From the NCBI GenBank assembly GCA_024291935.2, contig CM044311.1, forward strand, positions 25,176,001 through 25,240,000: DNA of 64,000 nt, read 5' to 3'. Shown one piece after another: positions 33,447 to 45,149 of the stretch. The translations under genes were made by a program, and so were the position numbers. The stretch is from Okapia johnstoni. Taxonomy: Eukaryota > Chordata > Mammalia > Artiodactyla > Giraffidae. The notes below the pieces were generated by a model. The model was not told the DNA's origin. It worked only from the letters and a program-made list of their open reading frames with translations, and did not search any database. The first letter of the stretch is position 1, and every line of letters starts with the position of its first letter.

Positions 33447-34189
33447 GATAAAAAAGCCCTTGAAAAAGACCACATAAAGCACTACATAAATGTAAAGCGA
33501 TATTTATAGTTGTTACTTAACCACTTTTATACCTTTTAGCTTACCACGTGCTGATATAAAGGATGATCCGAAGAGTCACTGGTAATTATATTCACCTTCC
33601 CTTGAATAATTATCATTTTACTGAAGAAAGTGGAATGAAATGATGGACAGATGTTTTCAAGTATTCAGGATGAGAGAAAAGTTAATTATGAAACTCCTAC
33701 AAAACTGCAGAACAAATAATTAAAGTTTTCATGAAAATGTACAGAGATAATGCCAGTGCCTGAAAGGTATATCTGAATATACTTGGCTTTTACCAAAATC
33801 AGAGGTGACTACCTTTGGGGAGATAGGCTAAATCTTTGTTATTTTTAAGAGAAATGATGTGACAGAAATTCCAAGACATTAATCAAAGAGTTTCTCCTAC
33901 TTCTTTATTTCCAACACTAACATGTAGAACATGTTAATAACATCAAACTGGCTTCATTCCACTATTCCCGAAACCTGTTCTTTTTTCAGAGGATTAGGCC
34001 ACTCCTCCCCATCATCTGGGCCATTGGACAGTTCTGAGATTAAAAGGACAGATGCTCTTGGCAGTGGTAAGATCAGGCAATGTCTCCATTGCCCCAGGGA
34101 AAGGAAGTCTCATTAACAGCACACTTGCTGTTTAATATTAACATTAAAAGGTTAAATTTGTATGCTTTCTGAACTGAGATTTTTTTTAC
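33447..34189. other. Single-copy stretch, nothing recognised
   Basis: No element recognised. Confidence 0.5.
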
Positions 34190-34497
34190 CAGGTTATTTA
34201 GCTCAGTTGGTAAAGAATACACCTGCAATGCAGAAGACGCCAGTTCAATTCCTGGATCAGGAAGATCTGCTGGAGAAGGGATAGGTTACCCACTCCAGTG
34301 TTCTTGGGTTTCCCGTGTAGCTCAACTGGTAAAGAATCCAGTTGAGACCTGGGTTTGATCCTTGGATTGGGGAAATCCCCTGGAGAAGGGAACAGCTACT
34401 CACTCCAGTATTCTGGCCTGGAGAATTCCATGGACTATAGAGTCCATGGGGTAGCAAAGAGTACAATACAACTGAACACCTTTCACTTTCACTTATT
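34190..34497 (+). mobile_element. Dimeric Bov-A2-like SINE
   Basis: Two heads in tandem (TAGCTCAGTTGGTAAAGAAT at 34199 and TAGCTCAACTGGTAAAGAAT at about 34318) and the family-typical 3' end CACCTTTCACTTTCACTT. The second head has lost part of its B-box region. Confidence 0.9.
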
Positions 34498-34678
34498 TTA
34501 AGTTTTACATGTTCCATTTCTTTGCAAATAAGAACTTCATCTAAGAAATCTTTGTGTAACTTAATAAAAATAGTTGTCGTAAATAATTACTCCCCATTTT
34601 TCGAAGGAAAAAATTATATAATGATTGATGAGTATAAAAGAGAATTTGACTATTTCCCATATTTAAGATATCCTTATG
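34498..34678. other. Single-copy spacer
   Basis: Nothing recognised. Confidence 0.4.
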
Positions 34679-35400
34679 CATCAATTTCCTAGACTGCCAT
34701 AACAAAGTACCACAAAATAGGGGGCTTAAATGAATAGAAATGTAATCTCTTCCTGTTCTGAAGGCTAGAAGTCCAAAATCAAAGTATCAGCCAGGCTGTT
34801 CTTTAGTCGCTCAGGCGTGTCCGTATCTTTCGTGACCTCGTGGACTATAGCCCACCAGTCTCCTCCATCCATGTACTCTTTGCAACTCCATGGTTATAGC
34901 TCACCAGACTCCTCTATCTTTGGGATTTCCCAGGCAAGAATCCTGGAGTGGGTTGTCTTTTCCTTTTCCAAGGGATCTTCCCAACATGGGGATTGAACCC
35001 ACTCACCTGCATTGACAGGCTGGTTCTTTATCACTGGGCCACCAGGGAAGCCCCCAGGCAGGCTGTACTCTCTCCAATACCTCTCAGGGAGGATCTCGTC
35101 TTGCTTCTTTCGGTTTCTGAGTGCCTCTGACATTCCTTGGTTTGCAGCAGCATAACTCCTATCTTTTTCTTTGTCTTCACATCACACTTTTCCTGTGTCT
35201 TAGAGTCTTCGTATCTCCATCTTTACTATAAAGACACTAGCCACATTGGATTAGGGGTCTCCCCACTCCAGTGTGATCTCATTATAACTTTATTGCTTAT
35301 ATCTGAGATGAGCCTATTTCCAAATAAGGTCATAGTCTGAGGAAACAGGGGTTATGACTCCATATAATTTAAGAGGTGGCCCAATTAAAGCCATAGCATG
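34679..35400 (-). mobile_element. MLT1 (MaLR) LTR split by a SINE
   Basis: MLT1 in reverse complement: CCATAACAAAGTACCACAAA and GAAGGCTAGAAGTCCAAAAT on the left; ATTCCTTGGTTTGCAGCAGC, TATTTCCAAATAAGGTCATA and GCCATAGCATGAC on the right of the SINE at 34800-35058. Confidence 0.85.
34800..35058 (-). mobile_element. Bov-tA SINE with an internal tandem duplication
   Basis: The same ~48-base body segment occurs twice: 34827-34874 (GACTATAGCCCACCAGTCTC) and 34876-34925 (GTTATAGCTCACCAGACTCC). The rest of the element is normal. The word CAGGCTGT at 34792-34799 and 35059-35066 marks the target site in the MLT1. Confidence 0.85.
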
Positions 35401-36024
35401 ACACAAAACTAAGCTTATGTAATTTTTATAAGGTTACTAAATATTAGAGAATTAGACCAGAACATTGCTGAAGGAATAGTTTTTCCAACTAATAAGAGAA
35501 TTCAGAGAAGTCTTATCAGAGGAGAAAAGTCTTGGAATATGCCTTAAAGAATAAGTAGGAGGGCTCTAGGAAGAAAGAGGAGTAGAGGAGAGGATAATTG
35601 TAGAGTAAGAGAATACTTTATAATATGGAATAAGGTAATAGAAAAGCAAAATATATTCAGGAAATTACAAATTTTTCAGAATTAAAATTTCAGATAAGTG
35701 TCAGGTGCTGAAGATTGAGGTAAGTATAAGAACACTTTATTAGAATTCTTTGAATATATTCCAAATTTTTAAAATTTTATTTCCTAAAAGAAAGGGGAAG
35801 TTGTTAAACACACTTCAATTAATGGAAATACAGGTTCCCTTTGTGTTGTAAGAACCCAGTTTTGTGGAAATGCCAAGGGATAACTGGAAAGCATGTTTAT
35901 CAAATGTTTAGAAAATGTATTCTGGCAATATTGTAGGCATCCAGTAGGTATTGCTAATCATGTAGATAAAGCCTGTACTTTCTAAAGAGGAAGAACTTAA
36001 TTTATATAGAAATTACAATGGCTA

Positions 36025-36034
<10 letters not shown>
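35401..36034. other. Single-copy stretch, nothing recognised
   Basis: AT- and purine-rich; no element recognised. Confidence 0.5.

Positions 36035-36060
<26 letters not shown>
36034..36060. repeat. (TG)n microsatellite at BovB tail
   Basis: About 13 TG units directly before the 3' tail of the minus-strand BovB at 36062. Confidence 0.95.
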
Positions 36061-36061
36061 A

Positions 36062-36900
36062 TCAGTTCAGTTTCAGTTCAGTCATTCAGTTGTGTCCGTC
36101 TTTTTGCGAGGCCATGGACTACAGCATGCCAGGCCTCCCTGTCCATCACCAACTCCTGGAGCTTGCTCAAACTCATGTCCATCGAGTTGGTGATGCCATC
36201 CAACCATCTCACTCTCTGTCGTCCCCTTCTTCTCCTGCCATCAATCTTTCCCAGCATCAGGGTCTTTTCCAATGAGTCAGTTCTTCACATCAGGCAGCCA
36301 AAGTATTGGAGTTTCAGTTTCAGCATTAGTCCTTCCAATGAATATTCAGGACTGATTTCCTTTATTTTTTATTTTTATTTTTTTATTAATTCATTTATTT
36401 TAGTTGGGGGCTAATTACTTTACAATATTGCAGTGGTTTTTGCCATACATTGACATAAATCAGCCCTGGGTCTACATGTGTTCCCCATCTTGAACCCCCC
36501 TCCAACCTCCCTCCCCATCCCATCCCTCTGGGTCATCCCATTGCCCCAGCCCTGAGCATTTGTCTCATGCATTGAACCTGGAATGGCGTTCTGTTTCACA
36601 TATGATAATATATATGTTTCAATGCTATTCTCTCAGATCGTCCCATCCTCACCTTCTCCCACAGAGTCCATACGACTGTTCTATGCATCTGTGTCTTTTT
36701 TTCTGATTTCCTTTAGGATGGTCTGGTTTGATCTCCTTGCAGTTCAAGGGACTCTCAAGAGTCTTCTCCAACACCACAGTTCAAAAACACCAATTCATCA
36801 GTGCTCAGCTTTCTTTATAGTCCAACTTTGAGATCCATACATGACTGCTGGAAAAACCATAGCTTTGACTAGACAGACCTTTGTCAGCAAAGTAATGTCT
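36062..36900 (-). mobile_element. BovB LINE 3' fragment split by an L1
   Basis: BovB occupies 36062-36364 and resumes at 36716-36900 (GATCTCCTTGCAGTTCAAGG, then CTGGAAAAACCATAGCTTTG). Between them lies an L1 with duplicated target sequence. The left part still gives a 64-codon open stretch on the minus strand, which is reverse-transcriptase C-terminal sequence. Confidence 0.95.
36365..36702 (-). mobile_element. 338-bp L1 3' UTR nested in BovB
   Basis: T-rich start (36365-36395, the poly-A tail in antisense) then TTGGGGGCTAATTACTTTAC and CATCCCATTGCCCCAGCCCT. Perfect 13-bp duplications CTGATTTCCTTTA at 36352-36364 and 36703-36715. It is younger than the BovB it interrupts. Confidence 0.95.
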
Positions 36901-36904
36901 CTGC

Positions 36905-39025
36905 TTTCATATATACACAAAAGGCTAATTTTTAAATAAATTAATTATTCAAGTTACCCAACAATGCCTTATCGAATGAACACTTAAGTATATTTGGAAA
37001 TTTTTCTTATTAAAAAAAGCAGGAAAGATGTGCACAATAATTAAAAACAAAATTTTAACTGCTATTCAGGATAGTGGTTTGAACTGAGCTGTTTACTCTC
37101 CTTAAATATTGTCTTTGGAAGGAAAAAACATAAAGAAATGAGGGGAAAATGCTGAATCCTTTATTTGAAAGGCATGTAATCATAAGAGAGAACTATAAAA
37201 AATGTTTACATGATATTGCCGATATGAGATTATATTGAGGAACATGTCAACTGGACTGAAATTTAGCCTGTCCAGAGGAAGTCTGTCTGGAGGGGAAGCA
37301 CACTGATTCTCTATCATAATCTGAGTCAGGCCCAGATAAAGCAGTAAGATCCTAAGCTAGGGCAGCTCTTGGGGGCATTTGCAGCCTGGATAAAACACAT
37401 ACTTCTGTTCTATAAATTGATGCAGCAGGGTATACAACCCTTTGTCTCTCTTTACTGGGCATCTCCTCAGCAAAGAAAGGAAACCACCCGGACAATTTTC
37501 TTCTAAACACATTAATAACAAATCAAAGAAGAGCATGGCTGCTTTGAGTCTTATAGACTGCTTTGCGATGGATTGACCTGCAGCAGGACTGCATATGATA
37601 AACAAACCTGTCTCTAAGGACACATGGAACTCAGTTTCCTGAAAAGTGTCACATATGTTACATAACTTATAAGGATCAAATGGGGATGTTTCGCGACCAA
37701 AAGAACTCGTTTTTGTGTAAGCAATGTACTTGCGTGCATTATTAGAGACTTCATATACTAATGTGGATCATTTCTTCTGATGCAGCAGGAAAGAATGGCA
37801 GAAGCTGCACTGGTGACACTGACCCCACCCTGCTTTACCTGTGCCTTGGACCCTTGAAATGATTAGGAAACCATGAAACTAGGTTAGATCACCGCTGTGT
37901 GTGTGCGAGGCTGATGTTGACAGTCCAATAATGTGCTATGTCACCAGCATACAGAGCAGCAGATTGTGACAATCGTGATCACCCTTCATTTGAAATGTAT
38001 GGCATAAGTGAAATGTGGATACTGTCAGAAATGGCTCTTATTAAGGCACACCAGTTGAACAAGCCAAAAAGTGCCCAGGTGTGTTTGACCTATTACAGCA
38101 GAGATGAATGGATCAATCCACTTAGAATTCAGTCTTCCTTTCAGGTCAAAATCAGTATATTTCCTGTTCACCAAATTATAACTAGACCTATGATCAAGTA
38201 ACAGAAAGTTGACCAAAGGAGAAAATAATTTCCTTTTCTGTTTTTACTAGAACTAAATGTCTTTAACAGAGACTCATAACTCCTCTAAGAGAAAATACCT
38301 AAACTAAAAATATCAAAATAATATGGAACTTCCTTCAAGGAAAAGAAGTCACTAATTATTATATATGATAATACTCACTAGCATGGATACACATCTAATA
38401 GGTAGCTTAACTCATAGCCACAAATTTTACTGCCTCCTTAAAAAAAATTGCCAAGAACTGCAGCTTTTATAACTATGGCTGACACTAATACTGTGTAAAG
38501 TTGATTGGGGCTAAGGCTCATCAGTCAGTGATGATGAATATAACAGGATGATTCATGAGCTGAAAATGCATCCATACACACATGCATATTTTTAATTACT
38601 TGGAGCCATGCTCAGTGAACTAAAACTATATCTAAAATCAAGAAATGATTTGAGCAGAAAAATCATATCTGTCTTTAAAATTCTTAATGAATGTGAGTGA
38701 GAGACAACAAGAGATTCAATGATAGTAGAGTATGCTGGATGACTTTAGGAAGAAAACTAGATGAAGCTGCTAATACAAGGCAAGTGATCCCTACTTACCA
38801 AAACTAGATTTGAAACTTGGTTCATCTAAGCAGGACCTCAGAAAGGTCATGCCAGTCATTCAAAAGCAAAACAGAAGATTGGTAGAGCTGAAGACTCAAT
38901 ACAAACTTCCTACTACAAGATATTAAAGAAAATATTTTAAGTAAAAAATAAGATTGAAAGCTCACTCTCCTTAACCGGTAACAGTGGTCTTGAAAAGACA
39001 CATGAGACATATTAAAGGTCAGTAT
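36905..39025. other. 2.1 kb single-copy block
   Basis: No SINE, LINE or LTR was recognised. Open frames of 87-88 codons (37357-37623 minus; 37938-38201 plus) have no recognisable domain, signal or splice context. Its freedom from insertions in a repeat-dense window makes it a candidate for conserved non-coding sequence, which cannot be tested here. Confidence 0.5.
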
Positions 39026-39035
39026 CAAGCTGACT

Positions 39036-39370
39036 AGCTTATTTTTTCTCTTTTTTTATGAAAGGCCAGGCACATTTTTTAAATTTATTTCTGCTGTCCT
39101 GGATCTTAGTTGCAGCACGTGGCCTGTTCATTGCTGCCGCAGGCTTTCTATATTTGGTGACGGGTGGGAACTACTCTCTAGTTGCCGTGTGCAGGCTTCT
39201 CATTGGAGTGGCTTCTCTTGTTGCAGAGTACAGACTTTAGGGCACACAGACGCAGTAGTTGAGGCCACAGGATTAGTTTCCCCATGACATATCGGATCTT
39301 AGTTCCTGGCAAAACCATCTTCCCTGCATTGGCAGGTGGATTCTTAACCACTGGATGACCAGGGACATCC
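39036..39370 (-). mobile_element. CHR-2-type SINE, near full length
   Basis: From the A/T-rich tail (TTTTTTAAATTTATTTCTGC) to the head (TTAACCACTGGATGACCAGG). Duplications CAAGCTGACT (39026-39035) and CAAGTTGACT (39371-39380) differ at one base. A 60-codon open frame within is repeat sequence. Confidence 0.92.
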
Positions 39371-39380
39371 CAAGTTGACT

Positions 39381-40127
39381 TACCTTTAAGAAAGGATCCG
39401 AGACAGGTCATACAACATGTACAATGACAGCTAGTGGAGGTCTTAAATCACTCTGCATTTAGGGCACATGTATGCTGATTAGCGAAAAGGCTGAATGAGT
39501 GGGCACACCCTCAGCTCAGGGAGGTTGTCAGCCCAGGAATCCCTTCCAGCTTTATATCTTTCTCATCATATAGCTTCTTTGGGCTGTCCAGTGTGGTTGC
39601 ATCTCATCCATTACTAGTTATTCAGTGCTTACAGATTCTCAGGAAGAATCTTTCTAACACACAAGACAGGCCCTGAATTGGCACAGAGTATATTCTGCAA
39701 AGTTTTCCACTGTTTATTTGATCCTGTGAATGTTCCTTAAGTTGGTGTGGCAAGAGGCATTTTACCAGAGGAAATGTCACAGATCCAATAGTAATTCTTT
39801 CTTTCTGGAGAAATACTTCACCATCATTTTCGATTGGATTAAATGAAGGAGAAAATTTTGAGACAATTAAAAACTGTTTTCAGATGAGCAACATTTGTAC
39901 CAAATTGAAAAGTTCGAAGAAGTATGCTGAGTACTGAAGACACATAAATCAAGGACATAAAAGACCAGCTGAAGACACTGGGCATCAGGGGCAAAGCCTA
40001 TGTTTGTAAGTTTACACATGAATATTTATTAAGTAGTAAATATAATGCATGTGAAAATTTAAAATTTTAAGAAGCATGGTTACTAATATAGAAGCTTTCT
40101 TATGTGTGAATTGGAATTTCTCAAAAA
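39381..40127. other. Single-copy stretch, nothing recognised
   Basis: No element recognised. Confidence 0.5.
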
Positions 40128-40137
40128 AATTACATAG

Positions 40138-40298
40138 GGGCTTCCCTGGCAGTCCAGTGGTTAAGACTTCATGTTCCAATTCAGGGGGGTGCAGGTTAGG
40201 GTGTTAAGATGCCACATGCCTCCAGGCCAGAAAGCCAAAACATAAAACAGAAGCAATATGGTAACAAATCCAATACAGGCTCTAAAAAAAAAAAAAGA
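40138..40298 (+). mobile_element. CHR-type SINE
   Basis: Head GGGGCTTCCCTGGCAGTCCA then GTGGTTAAGACTTCATGTTC, ending in an A run at 40284-40296. ATTACATAGG on the left and ATTACAAATAGG on the right look like a slightly altered target duplication. Confidence 0.88.
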
Positions 40299-40309
40299 AT
40301 TACAAATAG

Positions 40310-41505
40310 GAAGAAAAGGGAATAATTAAATAAATATTAATAATAGAAGAACACTTTCCTGATTTAAAGAAAGATTTGAGCAAATGCATTTATTAGGCCA
40401 ACTTCATAATAAAATATAAATCCCCAGACACATTTTAATGAAACTTTTTTAATTTTAAAGATCTGGCAGGAGAGGACATAACAAAGTTATCATGGAAGAA
40501 GCACATTTGCAGCAAATAGCGCTTTGGTCTTGAACATTACCAAAATCTGCTCCTGGATAAGACAAAGGAGTTAAACCAAGAGTGATAGAACTCTACATCT
40601 ATGACATTTTCTTGAGAGAAAATAAGCCAGTGAATGGAAATGCGATGGGACAGCCTTTGGTGAAATAGAGCAGCAGCTCTATTCTGCTCTGCTCTGGAAG
40701 TAAACTTGTAATAAATGGCTGTGACTAAAGTCTTCCACCAGCTGTGACTACAACAAAACAGTTTTTATTCACATGGAGTCAAAAAAAAGGAGGGTCTGCT
40801 TGCATCAAAGCAACTGCTTAATGATATAAAAAGGTAAGAATTTTCTTTTGAATCTTTAGCATACTGACTTCATTTTCTTAAATATAACAGCAAGTGAGTT
40901 GAGGAATGTGGAAAATAGGTAGGTCAAAGGTTAAACTAACCATGATGTTTTGTTGAGGGCTGCATACTTCAACACCTTCCTCAAAATTGGGGTTCTGTTA
41001 GCAGAGCAGAAGGCAGCAGAATTTTGGTTGTGCATCTAACACTGTGTGCCATAGACAGAGGCAGATGAGCAAGTGGTAGCCAGGGTGTTGAATCCACTCT
41101 CAGAGGACCATCGCCATGCATACCTTACCTGTTAACTTGACTCTTAAAGCCGATCACTTTCTCTGTAAGAACCAACTAACCAACAAGCAAAACTGTTACA
41201 ATGAAAGGGATTCCAATGACAGATTTTATCACAAATAGGATAAATAAATAAATAAAATAGGATGAATTGACCCTAAACCAGGCATGGTGGAGGATGGGAA
41301 TGGGAAGGGAGACTTTTCTTTTTTTACTTTTCTATTTCATTACATTTAATTTAAAAAAAAATTGTTGTTCATTTAATGCCTGTGGTAAAAAGAATTCACA
41401 TTATGACAATGTGAGTAAGCTAGGAAGAATTGAAATATATTATCATTATACTATTAGCATAACTGGTAAACCAGTTGGCAACACATTTTCCCACCTCTTT
41501 AGTTT
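40310..41505. other. Single-copy stretch, nothing recognised
   Basis: Contains a short AAAT tract at 41240-41256. No element recognised over ~1.2 kb. Confidence 0.5.
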
Positions 41506-41508
41506 TCA

Positions 41509-41619
41509 ATTTTTTTTTTTTTTTTAAGCTGTGCTCTTATATCCCCAACCAGGGATCATAACTGGGCACACAGCAGTGAAAATGTGAAGCCCTAACCACT
41601 GGACCGCCAAGGAATTACC
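41509..41619 (-). mobile_element. 5'-truncated CHR-type SINE
   Basis: A T run (41510-41525), then CCAACCAGGGATCATAACTG and CCCTAACCACTGGACCGCCA. TTTTCAA on each side may be the target duplication. Confidence 0.85.
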
Positions 41620-41879
41620 TATTTTTCAAATTTTACCATTGAAAATATGCAATTTTATAATGATGGGAATCTTTGGAAAGCAGGAAAAAATATAAGCTGA
41701 GTTCAACAGAATTAAATAATGGAATGCATTTTACTGAGATGGCCAATCTATCAGAAAGGATACTTTAATAAAACCGTGAAGTGGGAAGTTTTCTAATCAT
41801 TGAGCAGATGTCACTGAATTCAATTCCTCATTGAACCTCTCACTACACATCACAACATTGCAGAGAAGAGCATGTAAAT

Positions 41880-42055
41880 GTGACCAGATCATCTGACTCC
41901 AGAATCTGCCATTTACTAGCTAAGTGACAATGCAAGAGTGAATTAACTTGCCTAGTCTTTGGTATCCTCCTCCATTTAAAGAGAATATTAATATTTCCTA
42001 CCTTATAGAATACATATGCACATTAAGTGAAGTTATATCTGTAAAGTGTAAATAT
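41880..42055 (+). mobile_element. MIR SINE
   Basis: Diverged MIR order on the plus strand: CATCTGACTCCAGAATCTGC, CATTTACTAGCTAAGTGACA, then a decayed CTCAGTTTCC block and TACATATGCACATTAAGTGA. Confidence 0.65.
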
Positions 42056-42526
42056 TTAGGGTATCTGTCACATATTTATATGTGTGTGTACTGTTACAGA
42101 CATAGATTTACATATATAATTAGTGACTAAATAAGAGTTTATGAAATAAAGTAAATGTATGTCCTTGGAGATGGAAAGGAAAACAAAGACATCATCATAG
42201 AAAAAGGTATGCAGAGTTAAAAAAGGTTTCTTGAAAATATTTAGGGAGGGAATAATTATATGAATACAAAGAGATATTTTGTTAACATTTATCACATTCA
42301 TAGCATTGAGCTTGTGCAGAGCCAAAAATCAATGTTAATGTCTTTCTCTTTCCCACAAAATAATGTATTTTTGTTTCATTCAGGTTTTTGACACCAAGCC
42401 TGCTTGAAGGTCAGAATACCAGTATATCTGATCAAAATTTAGAAGAGAAAGATGTACAAGTATATTTGGAAGATATTTTTAAACATTTTTTCTTTCCTGA
42501 CTGTGATGTAAGGTATAATATTATTA
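42056..42526. other. Single-copy stretch, nothing recognised
   Basis: No element recognised. Confidence 0.5.
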
Positions 42527-42735
42527 AGGTCTTGGTGGTTCAGATGGTAAAGAACCTGCCTGTAATGCAGGAAACACAGGTTCGATCTCTTGATTAGGAA
42601 GATCCCCTGGAGAAGCGAATGGTTATCCACTCCAGTATTCTTTCCTGGGGAATACCACGGATAGAGGAGGCTGGCAGGTAACAGTCCATAGGGTTGCACA
42701 GAGTCAGACACAACTGAGCGACTAACACTTTCATT
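42527..42735 (+). mobile_element. Bov-tA SINE
   Basis: Complete from GGTCTTGGTGGTTCAGATGG to GACACAACTGAGCGACTAAC. It is followed 73 bases later by a SINE in the opposite orientation (42808-43002), forming a tail-to-tail inverted pair. Confidence 0.92.
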
Positions 42736-42807
42736 TTTTTCAATATTATCACAGCATTTGAAACTTTGAGAAGTTCTTATCTGCATATATATTGGGTGGT
42801 GGTTTAT

Positions 42808-43002
42808 TTGCTAAGTAGTGTCTGACTCTTGCAAGCCCATGGACTGTAGCTCACCAGGTTCCTCTGTCCACAGGATTTTCCAGGCAAGAACACTGGAGTG
42901 GGTTGCCATTTCCTTCTCCAGGGGATCTTCCTGACCCAGGGATTGAACCCTGGTCTTCTGCACTGAAGGCAGATTCTTTACCAACTGAGCTACCAGGGAA
43001 TT
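42808..43002 (-). mobile_element. Bov-tA SINE
   Basis: Complete minus-strand copy from GTCTGACTCTTGCAAGCCCA to CCAACTGAGCTACCAGGGAA. Confidence 0.92.
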
Positions 43003-44889
43003 TGTGTATATATACATATATTTATATTTAAACTTCTTAAATAGTTTATATATGTAACTGCATAAGTAGTTGCTAAATACTAAGGTATTACTTATGATTT
43101 TCATGCCATGGAAGACAATGACAGAAACAGACACACTGCAGGAGAAACCAAAAGAGCCATAGTTTCTCCAACAATAGAGATATTTTAGGTTACTGGTGGA
43201 AACTGTTTGCTCAATGAAGATTTACATTATGGGACTTCTTTTCTTTCTATCTCTTGATTTTTAAGTTATTCTTAAAAAGTGTAAGAAATATTGCAACCTA
43301 GGCAGACTTTCTTCAAGTTTCATTCAAAGGCAAGACAGCAGAGAAGTTTTGAAAATCTACTATCCATAATTTTAAATTCAGATTTGACTGTGGGTTCCTA
43401 CAAGGCAGATTTGCTGATTGCAACAAAACATGGATGGCCAATCAATGTGGAGGCAAATTTCAATAAGAATAATTTTCTGCTGGCAGGCAGTTGCTTTACT
43501 AGTTTCTTTGAAGAGATTATAGTGTCAGCATTCCAATGATGTCGTCCTTTATTTTGCCTTCTTCGTGAACAGACACTATTCTGTATTGTATTAGTCATAC
43601 ATTGCTGGGGAATTCTTTGCCCTGAAAATCTCTGGCATCTTACTTTTTCAACATTCTATTCAGTCTCCTTTGTTTAGCTTTTTCATCCTTTCTACTGCTG
43701 TATTTACATCAGGAAAACATAAATACCACACAACTTAGTAAATTGCCCTTGCTTTTCAGCCTCTTTTCTAGCTGTTGAATTCCCAGCCCTTTTTGAACCA
43801 TCAGCTTATAGCTTGTAACTTTTCACAAAGCATAATTCACTCATGTGTACGGTCTTTTTTGCCCTACTGCTCCTTTTGTCAGTTCTGTTTTGAATCTGTG
43901 GAGTTGGCATTGCTTAGCTCTGATTCTGAATTAAACCTATCAGGGACTTGCTTACTTTGTGCTTCTTATTTTAAGCAAAACAGCAGCATAGATTTTATGA
44001 ATCAAAGGATTAATGAGCCCTCTGTCATTTTGAAAGAATGCCTCTGTGAATCACTTTTCTGACTTTAACTGGCACTGGGAAATTACTACATGTAAATAGA
44101 CTCTCAGAAATGTCAAAGCAAGAGTGTAGTATAAAGGAATGTCTGTATGGTGTCTCCACAATATTTGGCTGGGCTGAGAGCTTTGTTAGACCATTGGGAG
44201 ACGTCTGGGCACTGGAGGTTAAGCAAGATGTTCAAGATGTGAAAAGGAGAATGAAGGAGCTGGAGAATAGAATTTTCTTTCAAGTGAGCAGAGGTTATAA
44301 GCTTTGGAAATTATTGTTGAGCTAAATGGAAGCCTAAAGGATAAATACAAGGTCTCATATAACATTTTGAGTCTATTGGTGAACATTTAAATTATTTTCT
44401 TTGGAAGTAGAAAATATAATGGCTTTTCATTTGAGAACTTATGGAGGAACTCTATAAAAATATTTAGGCAAACTCTTGACACCTAGTTGAAATGATTTTT
44501 TCTTTAACTAAAGCAACTTTCCATTTTGGTTCATGCTGTGATAAGTCTTCTGTTAAGGAGGATGAAGATGAAGATGAGGTTGACACGAAACATCACTAAG
44601 TGGTCTTAATGTCCCTGGCATTGTGCTAAACACATTGAGCTATAAACTGTTAATATAAGGGAAGACTTACTTTTATATATAATCAGTATTTTTATTTTAA
44701 AGAGATATATATTAGTGAGGATTCTACTAAGGAAGAAGAATCACTGAATAAATAAGAAATTCATTTGCGGGATTAGATTCATCACAATTATGAAAAAACC
44801 CACCAAAGGAAAGATCAGCAAATATATGGCTGGAGGATGAGAGAAAAGTCACTAACAAAGAATCACAGGCAAGAGCTGGTGAAATCTAC
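43003..44889. other. 1.9 kb single-copy block
   Basis: No transposon recognised. It contains 82- and 95-codon plus-strand frames (43291-43539, 43775-44062) with no recognisable domain or splice context, and a short GATGAA repeat near 44565. Treated as non-coding. Confidence 0.5.
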
Positions 44890-44900
44890 AGAAGACTGTT

Positions 44901-45027
44901 TGGAGAAGGAAATGGCAACCCACTCCAGTATTCTTGCCTGGAGAATTCCATGGATGGAGGGGCCTGGTGGTCTATGGTCCACAGGGTCGCAAAGAGTTGG
45001 ACATGACTGAGCAACCAACATACACAT
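44901..45027 (+). mobile_element. 5'-truncated Bov-tA SINE
   Basis: Starts GGAGAAGGAAATGGCAACCC and is flanked by perfect 11-bp duplications AGAAGACTGTT at 44890-44900 and 45028-45038. Confidence 0.95.
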
Positions 45028-45149
45028 AGAAGACTGTTGCCTCTGCATTTGGAAGTGGACAGACTATAGATCCGCAGGGTTGTACCTAAAATGAGAAAAA
45101 CTGAATAAGAACCCATGAGGACAAACCAAAATCCACGAGGATTAAACTA

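Noticed and set aside
37357..37623. 88-codon minus-strand frame
   Set aside because: No recognisable family or signals; read as chance.
43775..44062. 95-codon plus-strand frame in a single-copy block
   Set aside because: No domain, no splice context, and the length is within chance expectation for 64 kb.
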